NCBI GenBank assembly: GCA_021781455.1
Contig: JAJXWV010000033.1
Location: 1 to 64,000 of the forward strand
DNA: 64,000 nucleotides
Source of the DNA: Acidobacteriota bacterium
GTDB lineage: Bacteria; Acidobacteriota; Thermoanaerobaculia; Gp7-AA8
Reading direction: 5' to 3'
The position numbers and the translations under genes are program-made. The notes beneath the pieces were generated by a model that worked only from the letters and a program-made list of their open reading frames with translations, did not search any database and was not told the DNA's origin. Positions within the stretch are counted from its first letter, which is position 1. Each line of letters starts with the position of its first letter. Positions 23,262 to 32,033 of the stretch are shown here, one piece after another.

Positions 23262-24977
23262 TCACAGTACGGTTTCCCGAACGACTTCCTCGATTGTCGT
23301 GATTCCATCCTTGATTTTAACCAACCCGGAGCGCCGAAGGCTGATCATCCCGTTTTCGATCGCCCTTTTCTTGATGTCGATGGCCGTCCCGCCGGAAAGG
23401 ATGAGCTCACGCACGTCGTCGTCGATCTGCATGACTTCGATCAGGCCGACGCGTCCCTTATAGCCTGTGTTGTTGCACTTTTCGCAGCCGCGCCCCTTGT
23501 ACACCTTGAAGGTGCCGACCTCTTCCTTCTTGTAGCCGAGGTTGATCAGCGCCTGCGGGGCGACATCGACTTCTTCCTTGCAGTTCTGGCAGATGCGGCG
23601 CGTCAGCCGCTGCGCCGCGATCAACTGCACCGACGTCGCCACCAGGAACGGCTCGATTCCCATGTTCATGAGGCGATTGATCGTCGAGGGCGCGTCGTTG
23701 GTGTGCAGCGTCGAGAGCACCAGGTGGCCGGTCAGCGCCGCCTTGATCGCGATCTCGGCCGTTTCGAAGTCTCGGATCTCACCGACCAGGATGATGTTCG
23801 GATCCTGCCGCAGGAACGACCGCAGCGTGGCCGCGAAGTTCAACCCGATGGACTCCTTCATCTGCACCTGGTTGATTCCCGGCAGGTTGAACTCCACCGG
23901 ATCCTCGGCCGTCATGATGTTCACTTCCGGCGAATTGACCTTCGCCAGCGCCGAGTAGAGCGTATTGGTCTTGCCCGAGCCGGTCGGCCCCGTGACGAGC
24001 ACCATCCCCCACGGCTTGAAGATCGCTTCCTCGAACTTCACCAGCGACTCCGGCTCGAAGCCCAGTTTGGTCATGTCCAGGCGGAGGTTGTCCTTGTCGA
24101 GCAGACGGAGAACGATCTTTTCGCCGAACAGCGTAGGAAGCACCGAGACGCGGAAATCGAGCTCCTTGTTCTTGTCCTCGAGCTTGATCTTCAGCTTGAT
24201 GCGCCCGTCCTGCGGGAGCCGCTTCTCGGAGATGTCGAGCTTCGCCAGAATCTTCATGCGCGAGGTGATCGCGTCCTTCAGCTTCAAGGGCGGATTCATG
24301 ATCTCGTACAGGATTCCGTCGACCCGGAAGCGGACCCGGAACTCCTTCTCGTAAGGCTCGATGTGGATGTCCGACGCACCCCGCTTGATGGCGTCGGTCA
24401 GGATCAGGTTGACCAGCTTGACGACGGGCGCCTCCTCGGCCGAGTCGGCCAGGGCGGTGACGTCCATCTCCTCTTCTTCTTCGAGGACCTCCAGATCCGC
24501 GCTCTCGGCCTGCTGAAGGTCCTCCATGACCTTCTTCAGCTCCAGCGAGGCGGTCGAGCCGTAGTAGTTGTCGATGGCCCCCTTGATGCCGAGCTCGGAG
24601 GCCACGACCGGCTCGACGTTGTAGCCGGTCATGAACTTGATGTCGTCCATGGCGAAGACATTCGTCGGATCGGCCATGGCGATCGTGATCGTCGCTCCGG
24701 TCTTGTTGACCGGGAGAATGTTGTATTTACGGGCGACGTCGGCGGGGATCAGCTTGATGACGCTGCCGTCGATCTCGAAGTGCTGGAGGTTGATCGAGGG
24801 GACCCCGAACTGCTGCGAGAGGCACTCGGTGATGTCCTCTTCTGAGACGAAAGCGAGCTTGATGAGGGTCTCGCCGAGCTTGGCGCCCGACTCTTTCTGT
24901 ACCCGCAGAGCTTCCTTGAGCTGATCCTGAGAGATCAGCCCCGCTTTCGTCAGCAATTCACCGAGACGAACGCTCAT
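23262..24977 (-). CDS. pilB: type IV pilus assembly ATPase PilB
   Basis: The 571-aa extension ATPase begins with an MshEN-type domain (VRLGELLTKAGLISQDQLKE). It carries Walker A GPTGSGKTNTLY, the Asp box TAEDPVEFNLPG, Walker B DPNIILVGEIRD and the His box. A tetracysteine zinc site (CQNCKEE ... CEKCNNTG) typical of PilB/GspE lies near residue 460. MshEN domains of this sort can bind c-di-GMP, which is possible here but unproven. It is the first gene of the pilB-pilT-pilC unit. Confidence 0.96.
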   Translation of the reverse strand: MSVRLGELLTKAGLISQDQLKEALRVQKESGAKLGETLIKLAFVSEEDITECLSQQFGVPSINLQHFEIDGSVIKLIPADVARKYNILPVNKTGATITIAMADPTNVFAMDDIKFMTGYNVEPVVASELGIKGAIDNYYGSTASLELKKVMEDLQQAESADLEVLEEEEEMDVTALADSAEEAPVVKLVNLILTDAIKRGASDIHIEPYEKEFRVRFRVDGILYEIMNPPLKLKDAITSRMKILAKLDISEKRLPQDGRIKLKIKLEDKNKELDFRVSVLPTLFGEKIVLRLLDKDNLRLDMTKLGFEPESLVKFEEAIFKPWGMVLVTGPTGSGKTNTLYSALAKVNSPEVNIMTAEDPVEFNLPGINQVQMKESIGLNFAATLRSFLRQDPNIILVGEIRDFETAEIAIKAALTGHLVLSTLHTNDAPSTINRLMNMGIEPFLVATSVQLIAAQRLTRRICQNCKEEVDVAPQALINLGYKKEEVGTFKVYKGRGCEKCNNTGYKGRVGLIEVMQIDDDVRELILSGGTAIDIKKRAIENGMISLRRSGLVKIKDGITTIEEVVRETVL

Positions 24978-25075
24978 TCATGGAACTCCGGAGGCCGAAA
25001 ATGGAAACGGGTGGCGCCGTCGCGCTCGACTTGGTAAAAGTCTATGACCGTGTGGACTTTGTGCGCCGAATCGCC

Positions 25076-25105
25076 AGTTTACTCCGGCCCGCCAGAGAGC
25101 GTCAA
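25076..25105 (-). promoter_or_regulatory. candidate promoter of the pilB operon
   Basis: On the minus strand TTGACG (25100-25105) and TAAACT (25076-25081) are 18 bp apart, about 100 bp upstream of the pilB ATG. This fits a sigma-70-type promoter moderately well. Confidence 0.35.
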
Positions 25106-25113
25106 CGCGACTT

Positions 25114-25881
25114 TTATTTGGACTGAGCTGCGGCCGTCGGCTCCACTTTCGTGACGCCATTTGTCACACGTCGAAGGGTCGCCGTAATCGACCCAATTTT
25201 GACGTCTGAGGTGATCCGAACCGGGATGTGCCTGGGGTCGTCGCTGTACCAGATCGTCAATTTTCCCTTGTCGTCCCGGAAGATGCCGCCAGCCTCCATT
25301 TTTGGCCGGACCACCACGGTCTTGAACGTTCCCGCCTCGGTCGTCAGAGTGTCCCGTCCGGTCACCGTCGCCTCGAGCGTGTAGAGCTTGCCATCGGCGA
25401 AGACCGGGAAGCGGAGCACCTTTCCCGGAACGAGCTCGAGCCGCCGCAGCTGGAAGATCAGGGAGAGCGGGTCGAACACCGGAGTCGGAACAGTCGAGTA
25501 TTCGTCGCCCCGGCGAACCGCCTCATGCTTGGCAGGATCGATGACGGTCGTCTCGTCCTTGTTCCGCTTCCCCTCGTGGAGCAGCTTGCGGTAGTGGAGC
25601 GTCGAGAAGGTCTCCCGATCGACGATCGATTCGATCTCGTCGCGGACGTTGTAGAAGCGCGAAAACGTCCGACTGGTCTGGGCGATCGACGTGATCCGGA
25701 GCTTGGAGGCGTCTCCCGCGACCGGCTCGATGGTCATCCGCGCCGATCCGCCCGACATGCGCAGCCAGGTCAGGCTGAAGTCGAGGGTTTCCCCAGCCGC
25801 GAAGATCTCGTCGACCGGCGGTACACCTTCCGCTGCGCCCATCAGCAGCAGCACCGCGACCGCGACAAGCGCCCGCCTCAC
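25114..25881 (-). CDS. DUF3108 periplasmic protein
   Basis: The 255-aa protein has an N-terminal signal peptide (MRRALVAVAVLLLMGAAEG). A beta-rich DUF3108 domain follows (AGETLDFSLTWLRMSGGSAR ... AGTFKTVVV ... IWYSDDPRHIPVRI). DUF3108 proteins are predicted to be exported and may bind lipid or polysaccharide; no activity is established. Its start overlaps the GT9 gene stop by 4 bp, so it belongs to the envelope-sugar unit. Confidence 0.85.
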   Translation of the reverse strand: MRRALVAVAVLLLMGAAEGVPPVDEIFAAGETLDFSLTWLRMSGGSARMTIEPVAGDASKLRITSIAQTSRTFSRFYNVRDEIESIVDRETFSTLHYRKLLHEGKRNKDETTVIDPAKHEAVRRGDEYSTVPTPVFDPLSLIFQLRRLELVPGKVLRFPVFADGKLYTLEATVTGRDTLTTEAGTFKTVVVRPKMEAGGIFRDDKGKLTIWYSDDPRHIPVRITSDVKIGSITATLRRVTNGVTKVEPTAAAQSK

Positions 25882-26822
25882 TCGGCAAGGGTCCTTTCGA
25901 TCATCCCCGTCACGTCCTCCACCGCGATCGACTCCATCGTCCCAGCCGGTCCGACCAGGCAGTGTTGCAGCTGCCCGTAAGGACCGTTTCGCCGGACGTC
26001 GGTCGGCCCGAAGAGGCCGACGACCTTCGTGCCGAGAGCGGCGGCGAGATGCAGCGGTCCGGTATCGCCCCCGACGACGACAGATGCATGCCGGAGAGCA
26101 TACGCGAGCTCGCGAAGATTTGTCGGCGGGGCGATCCGGCCTCCGATGGCCTTTGCGAGGTCCTCCTCACCCGGTCCCCAGACGACGAGCGCGCGACCTC
26201 CGAGCCTGCCAGCGACCGCGCGAAAGCGTTCGACCGGCCACAGTTTTTCGCGACGACCTGCGCCTGGGAGCAGCACCACACTGCCGTCAAACGCTGCAAG
26301 CTTTCCGCCTTCGTCGGCCGCAAAGGGCATGAAGTCGGCGAGTGGCACCGCGGCATGCGGGACCACGGCGCGAGCGAGTGCGATGTTCCAGTCGACGACG
26401 TGCTTGGTCCGGTCAACGGCCACCGGCCGGTTGACGAACATCAGGGCGGGCTTTTCACGAATGGCATCGTGATCGAACGAGTAGCGGAGCTTCGCCCCCG
26501 AGGCCCGGGCGATCACGGCCGACTTGAGCAGCCCCTGAAAGTCGATCGACGTCTGGTAGCCTCGAATCGCGCGGTGGAACGCCCCGATGGCCTGCCGGCT
26601 GGAGATCGGCGACCGCGACCAGCGCTTCAGCGAGGCGGGAATCGCGGTGACGCGCCCGACGATTTCCACGAGCTCTCGGTACGGCGACTCGACCGCCCAG
26701 CCGATCGGAAGCCCGGGCAGCGCCTCGCGCAGCATCGCCACCGCCGGCATGGCGTGGATGACGTCCCCGAGAGCGGAAAGGCGGACGATCAGAAGACCGG
26801 GACGGCCGGCAGACTCATGCAT
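25878..26822 (-). CDS. glycosyltransferase family 9 (heptosyltransferase-like)
   Basis: The 314-aa GT-B enzyme resembles WaaC/WaaF LPS heptosyltransferases. It shows the N-terminal LIVRLSALGDVIHAMPAVAM, the family GAGRREKLWP-like donor loop, and VVGGDTGPLHLAAALGTKVV followed by GLFGPTD near the C-terminus. It probably adds a heptose to the LPS core. The ATG at 26822 (MHESAGRPGLLIVRL) is preferred; upstream codons are repeat-derived. The hldC and hldA genes just upstream would supply ADP-heptose. Confidence 0.88.
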   Translation of the reverse strand: MHESAGRPGLLIVRLSALGDVIHAMPAVAMLREALPGLPIGWAVESPYRELVEIVGRVTAIPASLKRWSRSPISSRQAIGAFHRAIRGYQTSIDFQGLLKSAVIARASGAKLRYSFDHDAIREKPALMFVNRPVAVDRTKHVVDWNIALARAVVPHAAVPLADFMPFAADEGGKLAAFDGSVVLLPGAGRREKLWPVERFRAVAGRLGGRALVVWGPGEEDLAKAIGGRIAPPTNLRELAYALRHASVVVGGDTGPLHLAAALGTKVVGLFGPTDVRRNGPYGQLQHCLVGPAGTMESIAVEDVTGMIERTLAE

Positions 26823-26824
26823 CG

Positions 26825-26899
26825 ATTTGAGATCTGAGATTGATGATTGATGAACCGATGAAGAAACTTGCTTCGGTTCATCAATCACCAATCTCAAAT
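26825..26899. repeat. inverted short-period repeat (TGAGATT / AATCTCA)
   Basis: TTTGAGATCTGAGATTGATG (from 26825) faces CATCAATCACCAATCTCAAA (to about 26898), with GAACCGATGAAG and CTTCGGTTC forming the inner part. It lies between the GT9 and hldC genes. Confidence 0.8.
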
Positions 26900-26900
26900 C

Positions 26901-27374
26901 CTAAATTCGCTTCATCATCTTGAGTATCGCGCTGGTCGAGTGCTCTTTCGCATCGCCGACGATGGCCACACGTCCGCCATACGAGTGCACGATTTCCGCC
27001 TCGGGCACCGAGCTCTCGGTGTAGTCGGTGCCCTTGCACTGCACATCGGGCTTGAGGCGCATGAGCAGCCCGGCCGGCGTGTCTTCGTCGAAGATCGTCA
27101 CGTACGACACGCCGCGGATTGTTGAAATGATCTCCGCCCGCTCGCGTGCATTCATGATCGGCCGCCCCTCCCCTTTGAGCTGCCGCACCGATTCGTCGCC
27201 GTTGACCGCCACGACCAGGACGTCGGCTTCATCCGCGGCGTCCTGCAGGTAGCGAATGTGTCCGACGTGAAGGATGTCGAAGCAGCCGTTCGCGAATGCG
27301 ATGCTGCGCCCCTTCGCGCGCTCGTCGCCGAGTGCTTTGGCGAGCTGGGATTCGGTGAGGATGGGCGCGTTCAT
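26901..27374 (-). CDS. hldC: D-glycero-beta-D-manno-heptose 1-phosphate adenylyltransferase
   Basis: The 157-aa cytidylyltransferase-like enzyme has the nucleotide-binding GCFDILHVGHIRYLQ (HVGH at 36-39) and the RPIMNARERAEII segment. It corresponds to the C-terminal half of HldE/RfaE and makes ADP-heptose from heptose-1-P. The start at 27374 matches the family; the upstream frame reads repeat DNA. In this genome the two HldE activities are on separate genes, with the kinase next door. Confidence 0.9.
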   Translation of the reverse strand: MNAPILTESQLAKALGDERAKGRSIAFANGCFDILHVGHIRYLQDAADEADVLVVAVNGDESVRQLKGEGRPIMNARERAEIISTIRGVSYVTIFDEDTPAGLLMRLKPDVQCKGTDYTESSVPEAEIVHSYGGRVAIVGDAKEHSTSAILKMMKRI

Positions 27375-27424
27375 CGCGGTGACGCGGTCTCGGGATTGCG
27401 CTGTTCGGCGGTCGTGAGCGGCAT

Positions 27425-27467
27425 GACACCGCGCAACCGCGCAACCGCGCAACCTCGCAACCTCATT
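27425..27467. repeat. CGCAACC heptad/octad repeat
   Basis: ACCGCGCAACCGCGCAACCG and then CGCAACCTCGCAACCTC run up to the hldA stop at 27463. A weak opposite arm (GCGGTCTCGGGATTGCGC) lies at about 27384-27402. Same family as 10329 and 32991. Confidence 0.7.
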
Positions 27468-28482
27468 CTTTCAGCTCCTCGTCCCGCTCGATGGCGTGCC
27501 GCAGCTCGTCATTCGAGACGGTGGCGGTCCCCATTTTCATGACGACAATGCCGCCGCCGTAGTTGGCGAGCTTCGCCGCTTCGGCATACGAGGCGCCGGT
27601 CGCAAGAGCCAGCGTGAAGGTGGCGATCACCGTGTCGCCGGCGCCGGTGACGTCCGCGACCTGATCGGTACCGTAGACCGGGATGAGGACCGGCTCCTTC
27701 TCGTTCTTCTCGAAGAGCGCCATGCCGCGGCTGCCGCGAGTGATCAGGATGGCCTCGCAATCGAGGGCCTGCTGGAGCGTTTCGGCGACGAACCCGAGGC
27801 GTTCACCGTTGCCGTTTTCCATGAGCGAGGTGCCGGCCGCGGCCGCAGCCTCTTCTTCGTTAGGCGTGGCGGCGGTGACGTCGGGATAGCGGAGCAGGTC
27901 GTACCGCGAATCGAGGGTGACGGGTTTGCCGTGGGCGTAGCCGGTGAGGTTGGCGACGAGGGCCGGGGTGACAATGCCGTAGCCGTAGTCGCTGATCAGA
28001 GCGGCGTGGCAGATGGCCATCTGATCGCGGAGCATCCAGGCGAAGCGCTCCGCCTCCTGCTCCGCCATCTCGAAGCGGTCCTCGATGTCGTAGCGGACGA
28101 TCTGCTGCCGTGCCGCGTGCGGGTAGCCGCCAAGGATGCGCACTTTCGTCGGAGTGCTGTAGCGGTCGACGCGGAGGACGCCGCCGCAATCGATGCCCTG
28201 CGCGGTCAGCTTCTCGATCAGCATCTCGCCGGCGCCGTCGCGCCCAACCACCGAGACCGGGATCGGCAGCCCGCCGAGCGAGAGGATGTTGTTGATGGCA
28301 TTGCCTCCGCCGCCGAGGAGGATGTCGTCGCGGTACTGGCGGAGGATCAGGACCGGCGCCTCGCGCGAGATGCGCTTGGGAGTGCCGTAGACGAAGCGGT
28401 CCGCCACGATGTCGCCGTACACGACGACGAGCTTCCCCTTCATCTTCTCGGTGAGCTGCAGGAGCCGGCTGCGACTGAACAC
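27463..28482 (-). CDS. hldA: D-glycero-beta-D-manno-heptose-7-phosphate kinase
   Basis: The 339-aa PfkB-family sugar kinase corresponds to the N-terminal half of HldE/RfaE. It shows the GGGGNAINNILSLGG substrate loop and the C-terminal DVTGAGDTVIATFTLALATG motif with the catalytic Asp. It phosphorylates heptose-7-P to the 1,7-bisphosphate; a phosphatase (GmhB) would act before HldC, but it is not in this window. It is followed by hldC on the same strand. Confidence 0.9.
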   Translation of the reverse strand: MFSRSRLLQLTEKMKGKLVVVYGDIVADRFVYGTPKRISREAPVLILRQYRDDILLGGGGNAINNILSLGGLPIPVSVVGRDGAGEMLIEKLTAQGIDCGGVLRVDRYSTPTKVRILGGYPHAARQQIVRYDIEDRFEMAEQEAERFAWMLRDQMAICHAALISDYGYGIVTPALVANLTGYAHGKPVTLDSRYDLLRYPDVTAATPNEEEAAAAAGTSLMENGNGERLGFVAETLQQALDCEAILITRGSRGMALFEKNEKEPVLIPVYGTDQVADVTGAGDTVIATFTLALATGASYAEAAKLANYGGGIVVMKMGTATVSNDELRHAIERDEELKE

Positions 28483-28526
28483 GACGGCGGGAAGGATACC
28501 TCAGGGAGTGAACGCGTTCTGTGAGT

Positions 28527-28620
28527 GGGTTCCGCGGTTCCGCGGTTCCGCGGTGGAGAACTGCGGCGCAAGGTAGATGCTCATTCTCAATGTGTGAAAC
28601 CGCGGAACCGCGCAACCCGC
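28527..28620. repeat. inverted GGTTCCGC / GCGGAACC repeat
   Basis: Three GGTTCCGC octads (28529-28553) face AACCGCGGAACCGCGCAACC (28598-28617) around about 45 nt. It fills the spacer between cheW and hldA. Confidence 0.85.
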
Positions 28621-28627
28621 ATCCGCC

Positions 28628-29119
28628 TCACACCGCCTGTTCGGCCGCCTGCTCGAGTGCCGCTTCACGGAGTTCCTGTTTCTCCTCGACGGTCAGCACG
28701 TTCTCGATGTCCATCAGCAGGTAGATCTCGTCGTCCTTCGGGATCACCGCAATCAGAAGCTCGCCGCGGATGCCTCGGGTGATGGGAGGGGGCGGCAGGA
28801 GCGCCTCACTCGATGCGGTGATGATCCGCCGCACTTCGTCGACCTTCAGCCCGATCGTGCCGACCGACGTTTCGGTGATCAGCACCAGCGGATGCTCCGC
28901 TTTGGCCACGCCGCGCGGGTAGAGGCGGTCGCGCAGGTCGACGATGGGAATGACCTCGTTGCGCAGGACGATGATGCCCTCGATGAACGACGGCGCAGTC
29001 GGAATGGAGGTCGAGCCGCCGTACGGGATGATCTGCCGCACCGACATGATGTCGAGGACGAAAGTCTCGGTCCCGACCCGGAAGGTGATGAGGCGAAGCT
29101 CGCGTGCGGCTTCAGGCAT
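28628..29119 (-). CDS. CheW-domain chemotaxis coupling protein
   Basis: The 163-aa protein is essentially one CheW domain: RLITFRVGTETFVLDIMSVR at the start, then the IIVLRNEVIPIVDLRDRL core and TIGLKVDEVRRII. CheW links chemoreceptors to the histidine kinase CheA. An Ala/Glu-rich helix forms the C-terminus. It is the last gene of an mcp/2H-phosphoesterase/cheW cluster with gaps of 33 and 42 bp. No cheA is in the window, so it may serve a remote kinase or, like Pil-Chp systems, pilus control. Confidence 0.9.
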   Translation of the reverse strand: MPEAARELRLITFRVGTETFVLDIMSVRQIIPYGGSTSIPTAPSFIEGIIVLRNEVIPIVDLRDRLYPRGVAKAEHPLVLITETSVGTIGLKVDEVRRIITASSEALLPPPPITRGIRGELLIAVIPKDDEIYLLMDIENVLTVEEKQELREAALEQAAEQAV

Positions 29120-29152
29120 AGGCGGTGATTGTCGCGCAACCGGCGTCCCACG

Positions 29153-29644
29153 TCACGTGATGTCGCGCAGGAGGCGTTCGGCATCGTCCCGAGCCAGCCG
29201 CCTGCCGCAGCGCGCGAGGTCCGCCGCCGTGGCGATGCCGATGCCCTTCGCGGTGCCGCTCCCGTACAGCGTGACGTGGCAGGGCGGAGGCTCGATTCGC
29301 ACGCCTGTATTGGTTTCGAACCGCTCGTAGAAGTCCGCTGAACCGGTCACGCTGCACATGCGGATGATGGTTGCCGCGTCGCCCTGCTCGACGATCCACA
29401 GCGCATCGTCGAGCTCGACCGAGAATCGCATTCCGCGGGCAGCGCTGCGGATCGCCGTCCCGAGATCGGGCCTCCCGAGCAACCCGGCTCTCGACAGAAT
29501 CCCGCGCCCGAGGAGCGTGACATGGAACTCGTGCTTCAGGCGGAAGGTGCGGCCGGCGAAATCGAGGGTGGGCGGCATCGGCGGCAGCACGACGTGCACG
29601 ATCGCGCCGTCCGGGCGGCAGAGCAGCGTCCCTTCAATCGACAC
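29153..29644 (-). CDS. 2H phosphoesterase-superfamily-like protein
   Basis: The 163-aa protein has two H-x-T-L motifs 82 residues apart, HVTLLGR (H41, T43) and HVTLYGSG (H123, T125). This is the hallmark of the 2H superfamily (RNA ligase/cyclic phosphodiesterase LigT, CPDases), which cleave or ligate 2',3'- or 2',5'-linked phosphates. It starts at GTG, with a heptad repeat just upstream. The gene sits between mcp and cheW, an unusual place for such an enzyme. The fold assignment rests on the motif pair and length; the substrate is unknown. Confidence 0.65.
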   Translation of the reverse strand: MSIEGTLLCRPDGAIVHVVLPPMPPTLDFAGRTFRLKHEFHVTLLGRGILSRAGLLGRPDLGTAIRSAARGMRFSVELDDALWIVEQGDAATIIRMCSVTGSADFYERFETNTGVRIEPPPCHVTLYGSGTAKGIGIATAADLARCGRRLARDDAERLLRDIT

Positions 29645-29652
29645 GGTTCGCG

Positions 29653-29686
29653 TCCTACCCGCTACCCGCTACCCGCTGCCCGCTCG
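29653..29686. repeat. TACCCGC heptad repeat
   Basis: Four CTACCCGC/CTGCCCGC units in tandem end at the mcp stop codon. Only one arm is present here, unlike most sites. Same unit family as 23183, 36639 and 52302. Confidence 0.75.
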
Positions 29687-31795
29687 TCAGACGCGGACGC
29701 GGAACTTCCGCACTTCCTCGTCGAGGCTGCGGATGGCGTCGTTGAGGAGCCCGACCGCTTCTTCCATGTCGACGGCCGACTTGCGGTTGCCGTCGGCGAT
29801 GGCCCGGACCTGCTCCATGGTGGCCACGATCTTCTCGCTCTCGGTGGCCTGATTGGCGGCCACCTGGAAGATTTCGTGGATCATCTCGATCATCCGCTCG
29901 GCGGCGGTGGAGATCATGGTCGATCCCGACTTCTGCTCGCTCATGGCCTGCCGCACGTACTTGGTGACCTCACGCATCGACTCCACGGCGCGCATGATGT
30001 GCTCCGAGCCCTGAGCCTGCTGGCCTGTCGCGGCGCTGATCTGCTTGACCATCTCCTGAAGACGGCTGACCGATTGCGTGACGTTCTCGCTGCCCTGGGC
30101 CTGCTCGCGCGTGGCGCCGGCGATCTCCTTGCCCATCTGCGAGGCCTTGGTGGCCGAGTCGAGGATCTTGTTCAGCGCCTTGCCGGCCTCGTGCGACAGC
30201 GACACGCCGCCTTCGACGAGCTTGGTGCCCGCGGACATGGTCGAGAGGGCGTTGTTGACCTCGCCCTGCACGGCGCCGATGAGATTGCCGATGTCGCGCG
30301 TCGATGAAGCCGTCCGCTCGGACAGCTCGCGGATCTCCGCGGCCACGACCGAGAAGCCCTTGCCGTACTCGCCGGCCTGCGCGGCGAGGATAGCGGCGTT
30401 CAGCGCCAGCAGGTTGGTCTGCTCGGCCACGTCTTCGATGACGTTGAGGATCTTCCCGATGGCCACCGAGCGCTCGCCCAGCCGCGAGATGACGGCATTG
30501 GCGTCGGCCACGCTCTGGCGGATCTGCTCCATCCCGTCGATGGTCTCGCGCACCGCCTTCATTCCCGATTCAGCTGCGCTGGCGACGGCCAGGGTCAGGT
30601 CGTAGGAGCGGGCGGCGTTGGTCTCGACCTGCGCGATCGACGCGCTCATCTCGATCATCGATGACGAGGTGTCGGTCACGAAATTCGTCAGGTAGACGAC
30701 GTTCTGGTCGACCTCGTTGATCGAGGAGACCATCTCGGTCGTCGCGGAGGCGGTCTCTTCGACCGAGCTGAAGAGCGTGTCGGTGTGGCGGCTGACCTCT
30801 TCCATCGAGGCCACCATCTCCAGCATCGACGAGGAGGTCTCTTCCGAGGAGGCGGAGAGCGCCTCGACGTTGTCGGTGATTTTCCGGACGCCGCCGTTGA
30901 GGTGGTCGATGGAGCGGTAGGTCTCGTCGATGATGGCGCGCTGCTCGTCGACGCGGTCCATCACCGTGCGCGAACGCGAGCCGACGGTGTCGACCACGGT
31001 CTTGAGCTTTTCCTGCGACTGCTGCAGGCTCTTCATGGTCCGCTCGAGGTTCGAGGCCATGGTGTTGAACGATTCGCTGAGCGCCCCGATCTCGTCGTCC
31101 GAGACCTTGAGGGCGCGATGGGTCAGGTCGCCCTGCGAGATGCGTTGGGCCGTGTCGGCGAGCTCCATGACCGGACGGGCGATGATGCGCGAGGCGGCGT
31201 AGGCCAGCAGCACGGCCACGATCAGGGCGAGCAGCGTGACGACCACGTTGGTGGTCCAGATCGTCCGGACCGCGGCTTCCGATTGGCGTTCGTTGATGAG
31301 CAGCCGGAAGTAGCCTTTCGCCTTGGCCGTCGGATTGGCTGCTTCCGCCCGTGTCTCGAAGAAGGGAACGACGAAGAGGTGCAGCGTCTGGCCGGCCGCG
31401 TTCTTCACGTCGGCAGTGGCCAGGGCGCGCGGCGATGTCAGGACCGACGCGATCTCCGGCGGTGTCCTGGTGCTGCTCTGCGCCAGCGGTTTGCCATCCG
31501 GGGCGATGAAGTCCGCGTATTGCACCGAGGCGTTGCTGCCGATGTCGGTGATGATCTTTTTCAGGTCGTCGGTGAGGCCGAACAGCACGTAGTAGCCGGC
31601 CGTCGATTCGATCGTGTTCGCGATCGCCGCTCCCTGCTCGATGGTCTGGCCGCGCACCGTCTTCGTGACGCTGTACTGCTCGATGGCGACGATGAGAATG
31701 GCGATGACGATGGTCTGGAGCGCAAAGGCAGCGGTGAATTTCCAGCGCAGGCCGAAGCGAGCCGAGTGCACGTCAGAGGTGTCGAGGAGTGCCAT
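29687..31795 (-). CDS. methyl-accepting chemotaxis protein
   Basis: The approximately 702-aa receptor has TM1 (about 13-40), a periplasmic sensor domain of about 150 residues with a Cache-like [14 protein letters not shown] segment, TM2 (about 185-210), a HAMP domain ([18 protein letters not shown]), a long helical signalling domain with the hairpin tip around [19 protein letters not shown], and a tail without a clear CheR tether. The start at 31795 (MALLDTSD) is preferred over 31849. It is first in the mcp/2H/cheW cluster. The ligand is unknown. Confidence 0.92.
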   Translation of the reverse strand: MALLDTSDVHSARFGLRWKFTAAFALQTIVIAILIVAIEQYSVTKTVRGQTIEQGAAIANTIESTAGYYVLFGLTDDLKKIITDIGSNASVQYADFIAPDGKPLAQSSTRTPPEIASVLTSPRALATADVKNAAGQTLHLFVVPFFETRAEAANPTAKAKGYFRLLINERQSEAAVRTIWTTNVVVTLLALIVAVLLAYAASRIIARPVMELADTAQRISQGDLTHRALKVSDDEIGALSESFNTMASNLERTMKSLQQSQEKLKTVVDTVGSRSRTVMDRVDEQRAIIDETYRSIDHLNGGVRKITDNVEALSASSEETSSSMLEMVASMEEVSRHTDTLFSSVEETASATTEMVSSINEVDQNVVYLTNFVTDTSSSMIEMSASIAQVETNAARSYDLTLAVASAAESGMKAVRETIDGMEQIRQSVADANAVISRLGERSVAIGKILNVIEDVAEQTNLLALNAAILAAQAGEYGKGFSVVAAEIRELSERTASSTRDIGNLIGAVQGEVNNALSTMSAGTKLVEGGVSLSHEAGKALNKILDSATKASQMGKEIAGATREQAQGSENVTQSVSRLQEMVKQISAATGQQAQGSEHIMRAVESMREVTKYVRQAMSEQKSGSTMISTAAERMIEMIHEIFQVAANQATESEKIVATMEQVRAIADGNRKSAVDMEEAVGLLNDAIRSLDEEVRKFRVRV

Positions 31796-31875
31796 AGGAC
31801 CGGCGGAAAGTGTACTTGATCGCGCGCCGTCTGCGCAGCAGGCACGCACGGACGGATGTGAGCGCGCGCCCTTTG

Positions 31876-31983
31876 GGGTTACGCGGTTGCGCGGTTACGC
31901 GGTTGCGCGGTTACTCGGTGGCCGGGATGCTGATCACCGCGATCGCCTGCTGCCCCGCGTCGCCACCGCGGAACCGCGCAACC
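31876..31983. repeat. inverted GGTTACGC / GCGCAACC repeat
   Basis: GGTTACGCGGTTGCGCGGTT units (31877-31917) face CCACCGCGGAACCGCGCAACC-like sequence (about 31963-31983). It lies between the divergent mcp and FHA genes, where both promoters should be. Confidence 0.85.
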
Positions 31984-32033
31984 ATTCTTCGGGCATGGCG
32001 CCCTGCTCGATCTCCCACTATCATCATCTCCAC

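Noticed and set aside
23220-24845. 541-codon plus-strand ORF
   Set aside because: Entirely antisense to pilB; Asp/Arg/His/Leu-biased shadow typical of GC-rich DNA.
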